From Anaeromyces robustus (lineage: Eukaryota; Neocallimastigomycota; Neocallimastigomycetes; Neocallimastigales; Neocallimastigaceae): a stretch of DNA of 27,917 nucleotides. How positions within the stretch are numbered: position 1 is the first letter of the stretch; each line of letters begins with the position of its first letter. Shown piece after piece: positions 9,433-18,485 of this stretch. A model generated the notes under the pieces. The model was not told the origin of the DNA, did not search any database, and was given only the letters and a program-made list of their open reading frames with translations. The position numbers and the translations under genes are program-made. The stretch lies in assembly GCA_002104895.1 (NCBI GenBank), contig MCFG01000577.1, forward strand, positions 1 through 27,917. The letters run 5' to 3'.

Positions 9433-11089
9433 ATTATTTAATTAAAATAAAAAAAAAAGTATTTTCTTTTTCTTTTATTTAAAAAAAAAAGAAAAAGAAA
9501 ATGTAAAAAAAAAAAAAAAAAGAACTGAAAAAGAAAATGTAAAAAAAAAATTAAAGAAAAATTTAAAAATGTATAAAGTATATATAAAGTGTATAATATT
9601 ATAATTAATTATATTTATAATTATATTTACAATATATTATAAAGAGAAGGAAAAAAAAAAAAAAAAAAAACAAAGAAAGTATTTTATAAATTGTTATAAT
9701 GTTTTGTTGTGTGTTGTATGTTGTTGTGTGTTGTGTGTTGTATGTTATAAAGTTATTGTTATTGTTAGTATATGTATCTTGTTACATAAAAAATAAAAAA
9801 AAAAAAAAAATGAAAAAATGAAAAAATGAAAAAAAAAAAAAAAATAAGATGTAACAAGTTAAGTGTACAAGTTAAGTGAATAAATTTGTTTTTTAATGTC
9901 AATGTTAATGTTAATGTCAATGTTAATGTGTTAATGTTAATCATGTTTAACTGTCACAATCACTGTCACAATCACTGTCACAATCACTGTCACATTCACA
10001 TTCACAGTCAAAGTTTAATTTTTAATGTATTCATTCATTTATTAATTTTTATGTCAAAATTTTTAATTTTTAATTTTTAATATAATTTTTTAATATATAT
10101 AATTTTTTATAAGATTTTTTTTTATTATTATCCTTTGGAAATTTCTTTTTTTTTTTTTTTTTTCATGGGAATTTTTCTTTTGTTCTTTTTATTTTTTTTT
10201 TAATTCTTTTTTTTCATTTCATTTCATTTATATTGTTTGTTTTTTTTTAGTATTTTTAGTATTTTATTATGCTATTGTTAAAACATTTTTATTTTATTTT
10301 TTTTTTTTTATGGAAATTTATTTTTTTTTTTTTTATATTAAAAAAGAATTAAAAAATTAAATTAAAAAAAGTTGTTGTTGTTAAGAAGTTGTGACGTGAC
10401 TTTGAACATTTTTTTAACATTTTTTTTTTTTTTAATTTAGTTTTTTAATTATGTTATATGCAATTTTATTTTTTATTTATTTTAATTTTATTTTATTATT
10501 CCTTTTAATTATTTAATTATTTATTTATTAATTAATTAATTTATTCAATTATAATTTACCATGGTATTCATAAAAGAATATTTATTAATTTTTATTTTCT
10601 TAAAAAAAAATGAAAAATGAAAATCACGTAACAAAAAAAAAAAAAAAAAAATACAAAAAAAAAAATTTTATAATAAATAAATAAATTATATAAAATTAGT
10701 TTAGTTTTATAAAAAAAATAAGTAAGAAAGAAAGAAAGAGAAAGAAAATTTTAGTAAATTATAATTATTATTATTATTATTTTTTTTTTTTTTAATTTTT
10801 ATTTGTTTTTTTTTTTTTTTAAAAAGAAATATAATGAAAAGAAACGAAAAAAGAAAAGTTAAGAAAAAAAAGAGAAAAGGAAAATTTATATAATTCTTTG
10901 AAATTTATTTATTTAAAAAATTTTTTTAAAGAAATTATGTTATGTACATAATAAATAAATGTAATAAATAACTAAAGAATTAACGTCACAGTCACATTGA
11001 AATTAAATAGAAATTCTATATATTAAAATTTATAATATATATATTATTTCTCTCTCTCTTTCTCTCTCTCAAAAAAAAAAAATATCAAT
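9433..11089. other. Intergenic desert with several tandem repeats
   Basis: This stretch contains a 16-bp-stem hairpin of pure A/G and T/C strands (9461-9476 with 9487-9502), a TGTTG-rich GT tract at 9711-9745, (TGAAAAA)n near 9810, the repeats at 9892-10007, and poly-T/poly-A runs up to the LINE. No gene is visible. Confidence 0.7.
9892..10007. repeat. TTAATG hexamer array followed by TCACTGTCACAA 12-mer array
   Basis: (TTAATG)n with TCAATG variants occupies about 9892-9940. A 12-bp unit (CACTGTCACAAT, about four copies, decaying into CACATT) occupies 9951-10007. The frames reading NVNVNV and CHNHCHNH are repeat translations. Confidence 0.85.
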
Positions 11090-11098
11090 GTAATCGTA

Positions 11099-11100
<2 letters not shown>
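11090..11100. repeat. Left target-site duplication of the full-length LINE
   Basis: GTAATCGTAAG occurs here and at 16291-16301, immediately next to the poly(A) tail and to the element's 5' end. The sequence is mixed enough that a chance match at both borders is unlikely. Confidence 0.92.
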
Positions 11101-11139
<39 letters not shown>

Positions 11140-11142
<3 letters not shown>

Positions 11143-11367
11143 GCACACAATTTGTACGTCAACTTTATTGAATTTAAATATTAAAATACATGAATCATAA
11201 AAAAAACACATAATGAAAAAAAATGATACTAAAAAAAAATAAAAACCAGTAAAATATTATAGATAATAATAGATAATACTGGAGGAAAAAAAGAAGTATA
11301 ATAATATTTAAAAACAATAAATCCATACAGCCCTTAATTCTAAATATAGAATTAAAGTAAAATTGAT
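11140..11367 (-). other. 3' UTR of the LINE
   Basis: The non-coding stretch between the ORF stop and the poly(A) tail ends, in the sense direction, with GACGTACAAATTGTGTGCCAT before the A run. It is shared with the truncated copy at 4957-5325, as expected for the region recognised by the reverse transcriptase. The plus-strand block 11101-11139 is 39 T, i.e. the poly(A) tail. Confidence 0.85.
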
Positions 11368-14300
11368 CTATCCTATTCCACTAGGGTCGGAAATAGGATC
11401 GGCATTTGCCCTACTAGGCTGTCCTACTGTGTTATCAGCATTGACGTTCCTGGAGAGGTTGGTTTTAAATTTATTGAATAATATATGTTGTCTTTTACAG
11501 ACAACAGGCATAATATCATTCAATAGAGCCGCAGATCGCAACAAGAATGGGGATTTTGAATAAGTACCAGATTCAGTCTGACACTTAAACAAACATTCCC
11601 ATTCCTTTTTGTATGGACTATTGTTAATTCTATCACTAAAACCATAATCTCTACCACCAATTAAAAAAATATATATTCTATACCTATTAACTATTTTTTT
11701 ACTACCTAATATATCTATATTACTTATACTATTATTACTACTTTTATAACCCTTAACAATATTATTTATTCTATTATCCAGACTAGGGTTATTACTGGTC
11801 CTAACTAAACTATTAAAAAGACTATCTAAAAAATAAAAAAAATTTCTATCTAAATCAGAGAAGTGATCAATACGAAGATTTTTAAATAAGAAACAATTTA
11901 TAAACCAATGATCAATTCTCTGATAACTGTCACAATGGAAACAACATGAACAACAATTAGGACAAGTATTATTAATCATTTTAGCAGCTTTTGCAACTCT
12001 AGCATCAATTTTATATCCACATCTTGCCCTAAGTATCCACCGAAAACCTTTGCTATATTCAGGAAATTCTAGATTAAGCTTTAAGTAACTTCTTGATTCT
12101 TCAAAGTTGTACAATTTATAAGTTTTAGCTTTAATTGATTTATCACTGTTCATGTCTCTGTCCCAATAGAATTCCATAATTTCTTTAGTAGAGGATGAAA
12201 TATTGTTTAATTTATCATTTAATATTTTACTTTCTTTGTCCCAAGTCCATTTTCTTGTTGTAGCAACATTATTAACTATCTTTGAGATAATGCAGTTGGA
12301 GTCCTTCCACTTATTAAAACATCTAACCTGAGCTAAAGCACATTTACCAGAAAGTGGAGGAATATTGAGTTCTTTTGAGATGCAATAAATAGAAACAAAA
12401 GAATTAGGTTTCGAGTAGCCTAAAATCCAATAAAAACCTTTGTTAATTATTGTTTGTGTAGAACTAGTATTGTTTTTGTTAGAACCAAGCAAAGGCGCGT
12501 AATAGGAAACTTGTCCAATAACTTTTGCAGAGAATAAAGTTCTTTTAAGAGGAATAGGAATCAGATCATTTTTTAAAAAACCCTGAATTGAAAACAAAGC
12601 CTTACTAACTTTATTTTTCATTTTACTAATAACGAATTTTAAATCTAGAGTTTTGTGAAAGGGAACACCAAGGTAAGTATAACAATCTGTTTTAGGGATT
12701 GCGATTCCTGTTAAATAAAAGGTAGGGTCCTCTCTAAGAATATATTCCGAATTTTCATGTCTAACAGCTAATGTGCCACATTTATTAATTCCAAAAGTCA
12801 TCTCGTTGTCCTTAGCCCATTTACCAACTAAACGAAGAAGTTTGTTCATACGAGATCTACTAGGGGCACAAAGAACAATATCATCAGCAAATAATCCTCC
12901 ACAACAATATTCAGTATCTATTTTCACACCATTATGCAGGCAATCGTTGAAGATGTCGTTGATAAACAAATTAAAAAGTATAGGAGATAAGGGACATCCT
13001 TGTCGAACTCCTTTAAGTATACTGAAGGAATCGGAAAATTGTCCATTAATTTTAACACAAGCTTTGGAAGACAGATATAGGTTCTCCAAAAATTGAAAGC
13101 ATTTTCCTTGTATACCAAGAGTATAAATTTTCGACAAGATGTTATATATGGGCACAGAATCGTAAGCTTTTTTAAGATCCAGAAAAGCTATATAAGTATC
13201 TTCCCCTTTGAATTTACGTCTTTGACAAATAGAAAGAATAGAGATATAAAGACTAATACATTCTTCCTTATTCCGAAAGCCAAATTGTTCTGGTCTGATG
13301 AATCCATGACTTATACCATATTCAGAAATTCTAGAAGCAATAATTTTCGAAAGAATCTTAATACCATTATTGATAAGTGAGATACCACGATAGTTATCAC
13401 AATTAGAAAGATCGCCTTTTTTTGGAATAGAAACAATGGATGCATTATTCCAAAAAATAGGAAAATCACCATTCCAAATACGATTAATTAAGAAACAGAA
13501 ACAACTAAGACCAGCCGGAACATAGGAATCATTATTTACAGAGTCATTCGAAGAGGAATCAGGAATTAAAGCTTTATAAAATTCAATAGGGATACCATCG
13601 GGACCTGAGGCTTTAAAGTTAGGGATAGAAAGGATGGCCTTTTTGATTTCTTCAATGCTGATATCTTGGTTAATATCCCATACTATGTTATTTCCACTCT
13701 TTATACGATTAATAGCGGGAGAATTCTTCCAGAATTTTTTATTCATGCTATGTCCAGTAGAGTCATAACTAAGTTTCTTATAATAATTGCACCAAACATC
13801 TAATTGATCTTTAGTACTATACACTAAGTTATCTTGGTGGTCTCTGATAGGATGAGGTATAGATAACTCCTGATTGTTATTTTTAATATTCTTCTTAATC
13901 CATGACCATGATTTTCTGCTGTCATTTTTTAAGGTAGCCTCGCAGCCTACTTTAATCCAAAATAAATAGTTTTGTCTTCTAAATTCATTACATTTTTTAT
14001 GAATAGATTGGCATAATTTATTATAAGATGCAACAAGGATAATAAATTGATTAGGTTCATAATCCAAATGGCTCTTTTTAATTTGTCGATACTTCAAGCT
14101 TTTGATTCTTTGAAGACAGTAAATATTACGTGACATATGGAACATTGATTTCCTAATTTCAGTAGAAGATGTAATTTCAAGGTCCTCTGCAATTGAATTA
14201 GAAGTATTAATAAACTTATCAACTAGATCATCAATAGAAAGAGAAGGATTATTAAAGATCTCATTATTTAAAATAGCAAACTTGTTATTGTCAACAATAT

Positions 14301-15687
14301 CGTTTTTCATTTCCTTACAGCGAATTCTATTCCATTGAACAACCTTTTTTGGGTGAGTAAAGGAGAGATCAACAAAATTTTTCTTACAATATACTAACAT
14401 TGGTTTATGATCAGAGACTGGGTGATAATCAATAAAGGAAGCATAAGATATAAGGTTCAACATTTTATAATTAACCAAAGCATGATCAATATCTGAAGAT
14501 AAATTACCTTGAACCCAAGAGATTCTTGAACTATTGAGAGGTAAAATTATCCAACCATTAATCGGTGATATTTTTTCTTCAAGGTCCACTGTTTTCATGT
14601 TAAAATCCCCAACAAGAATAGAAGCATGATCACGATGAATATTAAGCCAATCAATAACTTCTGCTAAAGCACACTTCACTTGTGTAGAATGAGAGCTGAC
14701 AGGGATATATACATTTCCAACAGAGCATTTAGAGTCGTATATATTATAATTAGTTAAGGAAATAATGTAATTAAATGAATTCTCTTCAAGTATTGCTTGA
14801 CAAGATTTATGATAACCTAAAAATAAACCTCTCATGCCTGGAATACTATCAACGGCTCTTCTAACAAAATATCGGTAATTGGGAATAGTGACTTTACATG
14901 GTTGACTACTATTGGCACCAGAACCGTTCTTTGTTTCTTGAAAACAGAGAAAAAGAGGTTTGAATAATGTGATAAAGTATTCGATACTATCTTTCTTTTC
15001 GTGGTTCCATCCATTGGTATTCCAACTGAGACAAAAAGTAAACTTATCTTTGATAGAATTAAGAGTGTTGAGATTAGAGTGTATACTAACTAATGAGTTG
15101 CGTTGGAAAGAATCTGAAGTATTAGATTGTGAGGATGTTGTAGTAGAATTACTTTGGTTATTAATTGAATCATTTAAGTTTGTTGTAGAATTTCTTTGGT
15201 TATTGATTGAATCATTTAAGTTTGTTGTAGACTTACTTTGGTTATTAATTGAATCATTTAAGTTTGTTGTAGAATTACTTTGGTTATTAATTGAATCATT
15301 AAAGTTTGTTGAAGGAGAAAATAGTTGATTTCTGATCTGTTGAAGTGACCTTTTACGAATATAATGAGTGCAATTACTATACGACAAGCTAGCATTTGAG
15401 ATATATGATACAAATTTCTTTTTGAAATCATCGAATTTAAAGTCAGATGATAAAACTTTGATCCTAAAATACCAACCTCTAGAACACATAGATCGTTTAA
15501 CTGAAAGAATGTACTTGTTGAATTCCTTAAGATTTGATTCCAGAAAATCCATCATATATGCATTGGTCCATGAGTGAAGGCCATTGATGAAGATAATGCT
15601 AGTGTTGTTAATATCAGTTCCATAACAGCGGAATCCACGAACAAAAACATTGCTATTTTCGTTACTATTATAAAAATTTCGTACCAT
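11368..15687 (-). CDS. LINE polyprotein: AP-like endonuclease plus reverse transcriptase
   Basis: This 1439-residue protein should nick target DNA and copy the element RNA at the nick. Residues 1-110 form an unassigned domain, possibly RRM-like (SIIFINGL near 30, RGWYFRIKV near 70). Residues 129-185 are four 15-residue LNDSINNQ repeats. Residues 216-436 are an endonuclease/exonuclease/phosphatase domain with WNTNG, QET (250-252), GDFN (360-363), SDIDH (398-402) and SDHKP (425-429), so the catalytic set looks intact. Residues 690-1010 are the reverse transcriptase with IPKKGDLSNCDNYRGISL, FLDLKKAYDSV, GVRQGCPLSP, FADD (933-936) and YLGVPF. Residues 1242-1265 hold a C-terminal cysteine/histidine cluster (CPNC...HWFINC), probably zinc binding. 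No RNase H domain is recognised. The start is the first Met after in-frame TAA and TAG codons just upstream. Confidence 0.95.
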   Translation of the reverse strand: MVRNFYNSNENSNVFVRGFRCYGTDINNTSIIFINGLHSWTNAYMMDFLESNLKEFNKYILSVKRSMCSRGWYFRIKVLSSDFKFDDFKKKFVSYISNASLSYSNCTHYIRKRSLQQIRNQLFSPSTNFNDSINNQSNSTTNLNDSINNQSKSTTNLNDSINNQRNSTTNLNDSINNQSNSTTTSSQSNTSDSFQRNSLVSIHSNLNTLNSIKDKFTFCLSWNTNGWNHEKKDSIEYFITLFKPLFLCFQETKNGSGANSSQPCKVTIPNYRYFVRRAVDSIPGMRGLFLGYHKSCQAILEENSFNYIISLTNYNIYDSKCSVGNVYIPVSSHSTQVKCALAEVIDWLNIHRDHASILVGDFNMKTVDLEEKISPINGWIILPLNSSRISWVQGNLSSDIDHALVNYKMLNLISYASFIDYHPVSDHKPMLVYCKKNFVDLSFTHPKKVVQWNRIRCKEMKNDIVDNNKFAILNNEIFNNPSLSIDDLVDKFINTSNSIAEDLEITSSTEIRKSMFHMSRNIYCLQRIKSLKYRQIKKSHLDYEPNQFIILVASYNKLCQSIHKKCNEFRRQNYLFWIKVGCEATLKNDSRKSWSWIKKNIKNNNQELSIPHPIRDHQDNLVYSTKDQLDVWCNYYKKLSYDSTGHSMNKKFWKNSPAINRIKSGNNIVWDINQDISIEEIKKAILSIPNFKASGPDGIPIEFYKALIPDSSSNDSVNNDSYVPAGLSCFCFLINRIWNGDFPIFWNNASIVSIPKKGDLSNCDNYRGISLINNGIKILSKIIASRISEYGISHGFIRPEQFGFRNKEECISLYISILSICQRRKFKGEDTYIAFLDLKKAYDSVPIYNILSKIYTLGIQGKCFQFLENLYLSSKACVKINGQFSDSFSILKGVRQGCPLSPILFNLFINDIFNDCLHNGVKIDTEYCCGGLFADDIVLCAPSRSRMNKLLRLVGKWAKDNEMTFGINKCGTLAVRHENSEYILREDPTFYLTGIAIPKTDCYTYLGVPFHKTLDLKFVISKMKNKVSKALFSIQGFLKNDLIPIPLKRTLFSAKVIGQVSYYAPLLGSNKNNTSSTQTIINKGFYWILGYSKPNSFVSIYCISKELNIPPLSGKCALAQVRCFNKWKDSNCIISKIVNNVATTRKWTWDKESKILNDKLNNISSSTKEIMEFYWDRDMNSDKSIKAKTYKLYNFEESRSYLKLNLEFPEYSKGFRWILRARCGYKIDARVAKAAKMINNTCPNCCSCCFHCDSYQRIDHWFINCFLFKNLRIDHFSDLDRNFFYFLDSLFNSLVRTSNNPSLDNRINNIVKGYKSSNNSISNIDILGSKKIVNRYRIYIFLIGGRDYGFSDRINNSPYKKEWECLFKCQTESGTYSKSPFLLRSAALLNDIMPVVCKRQHILFNKFKTNLSRNVNADNTVGQPSRANADPISDPSGIG
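15129..15306 (-). repeat. 45-bp coding minisatellite in the LINE ORF
   Basis: Four in-frame copies of a 15-residue unit, (N/T)LNDSINNQ(S/R)(N/K)STT, link the N-terminal domain to the endonuclease. The nucleotide copies are nearly identical, so they expanded recently or were homogenised. Unit length is a multiple of three, keeping the ORF open. The plus-strand frame here is a shadow. Confidence 0.9.
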
Positions 15688-16290
15688 TATGATCTATATT
15701 TAATATTGATGAAAAAAATAAAAAAAGTAAAATGAAAGTACTAAACTAAAAAAATCGAGTTAAAAATGTAGACTAGTAATAACTGAATGTAAATTTTTTC
15801 TTTTTTTTTTTTTTCTTTTGTTTAAATTTATCAATTGTTTATCTTCTTTACTCTATTATAAAAACACTTGTAGAATATTGATAGTTGTTATAAAAATCTC
15901 TTTTTGCGAATGTAAATATATTTGAAATCTTGTAAATTCTTAAATTCATGAAATTAAAAAAAAAGTTAAAGGTGAAGAACTCAAAAATAACTATTCTAAA
16001 TTCTAATAAAGTATAAGCACATGCTTTTGAGTGAATCAAGCTCATACAATAATTAAAGCAATTACAATAGATTCATACAGTGATAATATACAGAAATACA
16101 TGAAAGATAAATTTAAAAGAAAATACAAATATCTCATTTCCTGCATATCCAGCTTATACATATTATTAGAAGAAAGAACAATTATTGAGGAGACTTCATA
16201 AAAATGCCCTTAACGTCGCCATGTATCGACAGGCATTTACCCTCTTCTGAGCATTCCAAATGAATGGAAGTACAGGTCCTCAGAAGAGGA
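15688..16290 (-). other. 5' UTR of the LINE
   Basis: About 603 nt between the element's 5' end and the ORF start. The first roughly 100 nt are GC-richer and highly structured (see the separate entry); the rest is A/T-rich and contains a T-rich run near 15791-15815. A 65-codon upstream frame at 15848-16045 has no recognisable domain. By analogy with other LINEs the region may carry an internal promoter, but no promoter motif can be named from the sequence. Confidence 0.75.
16193..16290 (-). promoter_or_regulatory. Structured, pseudoknot-capable 5' end of the LINE RNA
   Basis: Numbering from the element's 5' end (16290 = 1): CCTCTTCTGAG (2-12) pairs perfectly with CTCAGAAGAGG (40-50), an 11-bp stem. 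CATTC (25-29) pairs with GAATG (35-39). AAATGCC (53-59) pairs with GGCATTT (83-89) around an inner GTCG/CGAC hairpin (61-64 with 73-76). ACTTC (20-24) can pair with GAAGT (94-98). The order of strands is that of HDV-like self-cleaving ribozymes found at the 5' ends of some LINEs. However, the first stem is longer than the usual 7 bp and the junction before the last strand (TTAT) lacks the expected catalytic C, so the ribozyme reading is uncertain; the stems themselves are seen directly. Confidence 0.6.
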
Positions 16291-16301
16291 GTAATCGTAA
16301 G
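16291..16301. repeat. Right target-site duplication of the full-length LINE
   Basis: Second copy of GTAATCGTAAG, adjoining the element's 5' end. It matches 11090-11100 perfectly, which fixes the element's 5' boundary at 16290. Confidence 0.92.
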
Positions 16302-18485
16302 ATATGTAATCAAAACTTTGTTTTTTTTTTTTTTTTTTGTTACACAACAATCAACCAACCAACAAACAATAATAATAATAATTATAATAATAATTATAAT
16401 AATTATAATAAATTATTTATCCCTTAAAAAGGATGATGATGATAATTAGGTATTAATAATGGTATATATAATGGTATAATATTGTTTTGTTTAGTTTACC
16501 TCCCCTATTATATTCTAAAACTAAACTAACAATCACCACCAATTTTCTAAAAAAAAAAAAAAAAAATAAAGAAAAAAAAAAAAATAATAATAATAATAAA
16601 AATAAAAAATACGCTACAATATCTTTTTTCACCTTAATTCTTCTTTACATAATTATGAATTATGAAATTACAAATTATAAACAAACAAATAAAGTCATTA
16701 ATTAATTAATTATTAATTATTATTAATTATAGAAAAACTAATAAATAGATTTTTTATAATTCTAGAGTGGTATTTAATTTTAAACTATCTACTTTTTTCT
16801 TTTTTTTCTTTTTTTTTTTTTTTTTTTAATATTATTTTATTATTTTATTTTTATTATTTTAATTTTTTTGTTTTTTTTTTTTATTATTATTATTATTTTA
16901 TTTATTATTTTATTTTGGATATATATTATTTATTAATTAATTAAAAATAGGTTTATAAAAGAAAAAGAAAGAAAATGAAGAGAAAAGAAAGAATAAAAAT
17001 TAAAAAAAAAAAAAATTAATAAAAAAAAATTAAAGAAAAGACAAGAAAAGAAAAGAAAAAAAGAAAAGAAAAATTAAATAATTATAAAAAAAAAAATAAG
17101 AAAATAAAAAAATAAAAAAAAAATAAAAAAATAAAAATAAAAGTAAAAAAGGTATTATAATATTAATTAATATTATACTTTTATGATTATTATAATTATT
17201 TTTTTTTTTCTTTTTTTTTCTTTTTTTTCTTTTTCTTTTTTTTTTTTTTTTTTCTTTTCCTTCTTTTCTTCTTTCTTTTCTTCTTTCTTAAAACCTATTT
17301 TTAATTAATTATAATTATTTTTTTTTTTGTTTTGTTTTTTTTTTTTTTTTTTTTGTTTTTTTGTTGGTTTGTTTTGTTGTTTTTGTTGTTTTTGTTTGTT
17401 TTGTTGTTTTTTTAATATTTTTTATACATTGACTTTATTATTTTTTATTAAAAATTAATTAATCAAATAATATAAAATTTTTTATTTTTTTTTAGTTTAG
17501 TTTAGTTTTAATTTTAATTTTAATATTTTATATTTTAATATTTTTATTATTTTATTTTTATTTTTATTTTTTATTTTTTGTTTTAATTATTAATTTTTTT
17601 TTGTTAATTGTTAATTGTTATTACTATTATTATTTTTTTTTTAAATAAAAGTTTTCTATAATTTTTATATTATATATATTATATATATTATATAATGGTT
17701 TTTTTTTTATTTATGATTTCTTTTTTTTTTCTAGAAAAAAAAATTAATCAATTCATTAATTAAAAACTTATAAAACTTATATATATTTATATATATAAAT
17801 ATCTCTCTATAATTAAGTTGTTTTTTTTTATATTATTAAAAAAAAATAAAAAAAAAAGGACTCAATTTTTTTAATTTTAAAATTTTTTATAAAAAATAAA
17901 TATATAAAAATATTAATGTATTATTTTTATTTTATATATTTATTATTCATATTCATATTCAGTTATAAATTAAAATTAAAATTAAAAATTAAATACCTTT
18001 TTTTTTTTAATTATTTAATAATCAATATTATTATTAGTTGATATATTATATGTAAAATCGATATAATAATATTATATATAAAATTGTGTTATGGATATAT
18101 AAAAATAATATTTAAAAAAAAAAAAAAACTTTTTTTTTTTTTTTTTGAAATTATTGATAATAAAAGTTTTTTTAATAGTTTATATATATTAAGAAAGAAA
18201 AAAAAATAATATTTTATATAATAAAAAAAAATATAAAAAAATTTACTATTATTACTTTCTTCAAAATCCCAAATTATTATTAAAATTTATTATTATTATT
18301 ACTACTTCAATCCAATTTTTTTTTGTGTGTGTGTGTAGGTGTGAAAAAAAAAAAGAAAAGAAAAGAAAACGAAAAAATTAATATTTGTTTTTTTTTTAAT
18401 AATAATTAAAAATTAAATTTAATTCTTTTTTTTTTTTCTTCTTTTTTTTTTTCCCCCTTTAATTCAAAAAAAAAAAAAATTAAAT
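16302..18485. other. Intergenic desert between the LINE and the Stealth gene
   Basis: Homopolymer and simple-repeat DNA with purine-rich and pyrimidine-rich blocks and the inverted repeat at 16934-17311. No gene is visible. The final part (about 18400-18485) would be the 3' UTR of the minus-strand Stealth gene, but no polyadenylation signal stands out from the A/T background. Confidence 0.65.
16934..17311. repeat. Long imperfect inverted repeat with purine-rich arms
   Basis: AATTAATTAAAAATAGGTTT (16935-16954) is matched by its exact reverse complement at 17291-17310, and the match extends one base outward. Inside, the left arm is almost all A/G to about 17150 and the right arm almost all T/C from about 17200. 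The centre (about 17155-17190) is a further imperfect palindrome around TTAATTAA. It could be a foldback or MITE-like remnant or a slippage product; no target-site duplication was found. Confidence 0.6.

Larger units (their letters stand above)
11101..16290 (-). mobile_element. Full-length, apparently intact LINE (non-LTR retrotransposon)
   Basis: A 5190-bp element on the minus strand, bounded by a perfect 11-bp target-site duplication. In sense order it has a structured 5' end, a 5' UTR of about 603 nt, one 1439-codon ORF, a 3' UTR of 228 nt and a 39-nt poly(A) tail. The ORF has no stop or frameshift, the duplication is perfect and the tail long, so the insertion looks recent and possibly competent. 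Its base composition is richer in GC than the surrounding DNA. A 5'-truncated relative lies at 4957-5325. Encoding the endonuclease and reverse transcriptase with no separate ORF1 sets it apart from two-ORF elements such as Tad1 and L1. I do not assign a clade. Confidence 0.95.

Noticed and set aside
9886-10080. Frame with NVNVNV and CHNHCHNH patterns, superficially metal-binding-like
   Set aside because: Translation of the TTAATG and CACTGTCACAAT tandem repeats; no conserved spacing beyond the repeat unit.
14960-15328. Plus-strand frame of 122 codons with ELLWLLIESFKF repeats
   Set aside because: Antisense shadow of the 45-bp repeat in the LINE ORF.
15848-16045. 65-codon frame in the LINE 5' UTR as a possible ORF1
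   Set aside because: Too short, no RNA-binding motif, hydrophobic low-complexity content; treated as a chance upstream frame.
16193-16290. Definite HDV-type ribozyme
   Set aside because: The first stem is 11-12 bp instead of about 7 and the J4/2 position is TTAT without the catalytic C; reported only as a structured, pseudoknot-capable 5' end.
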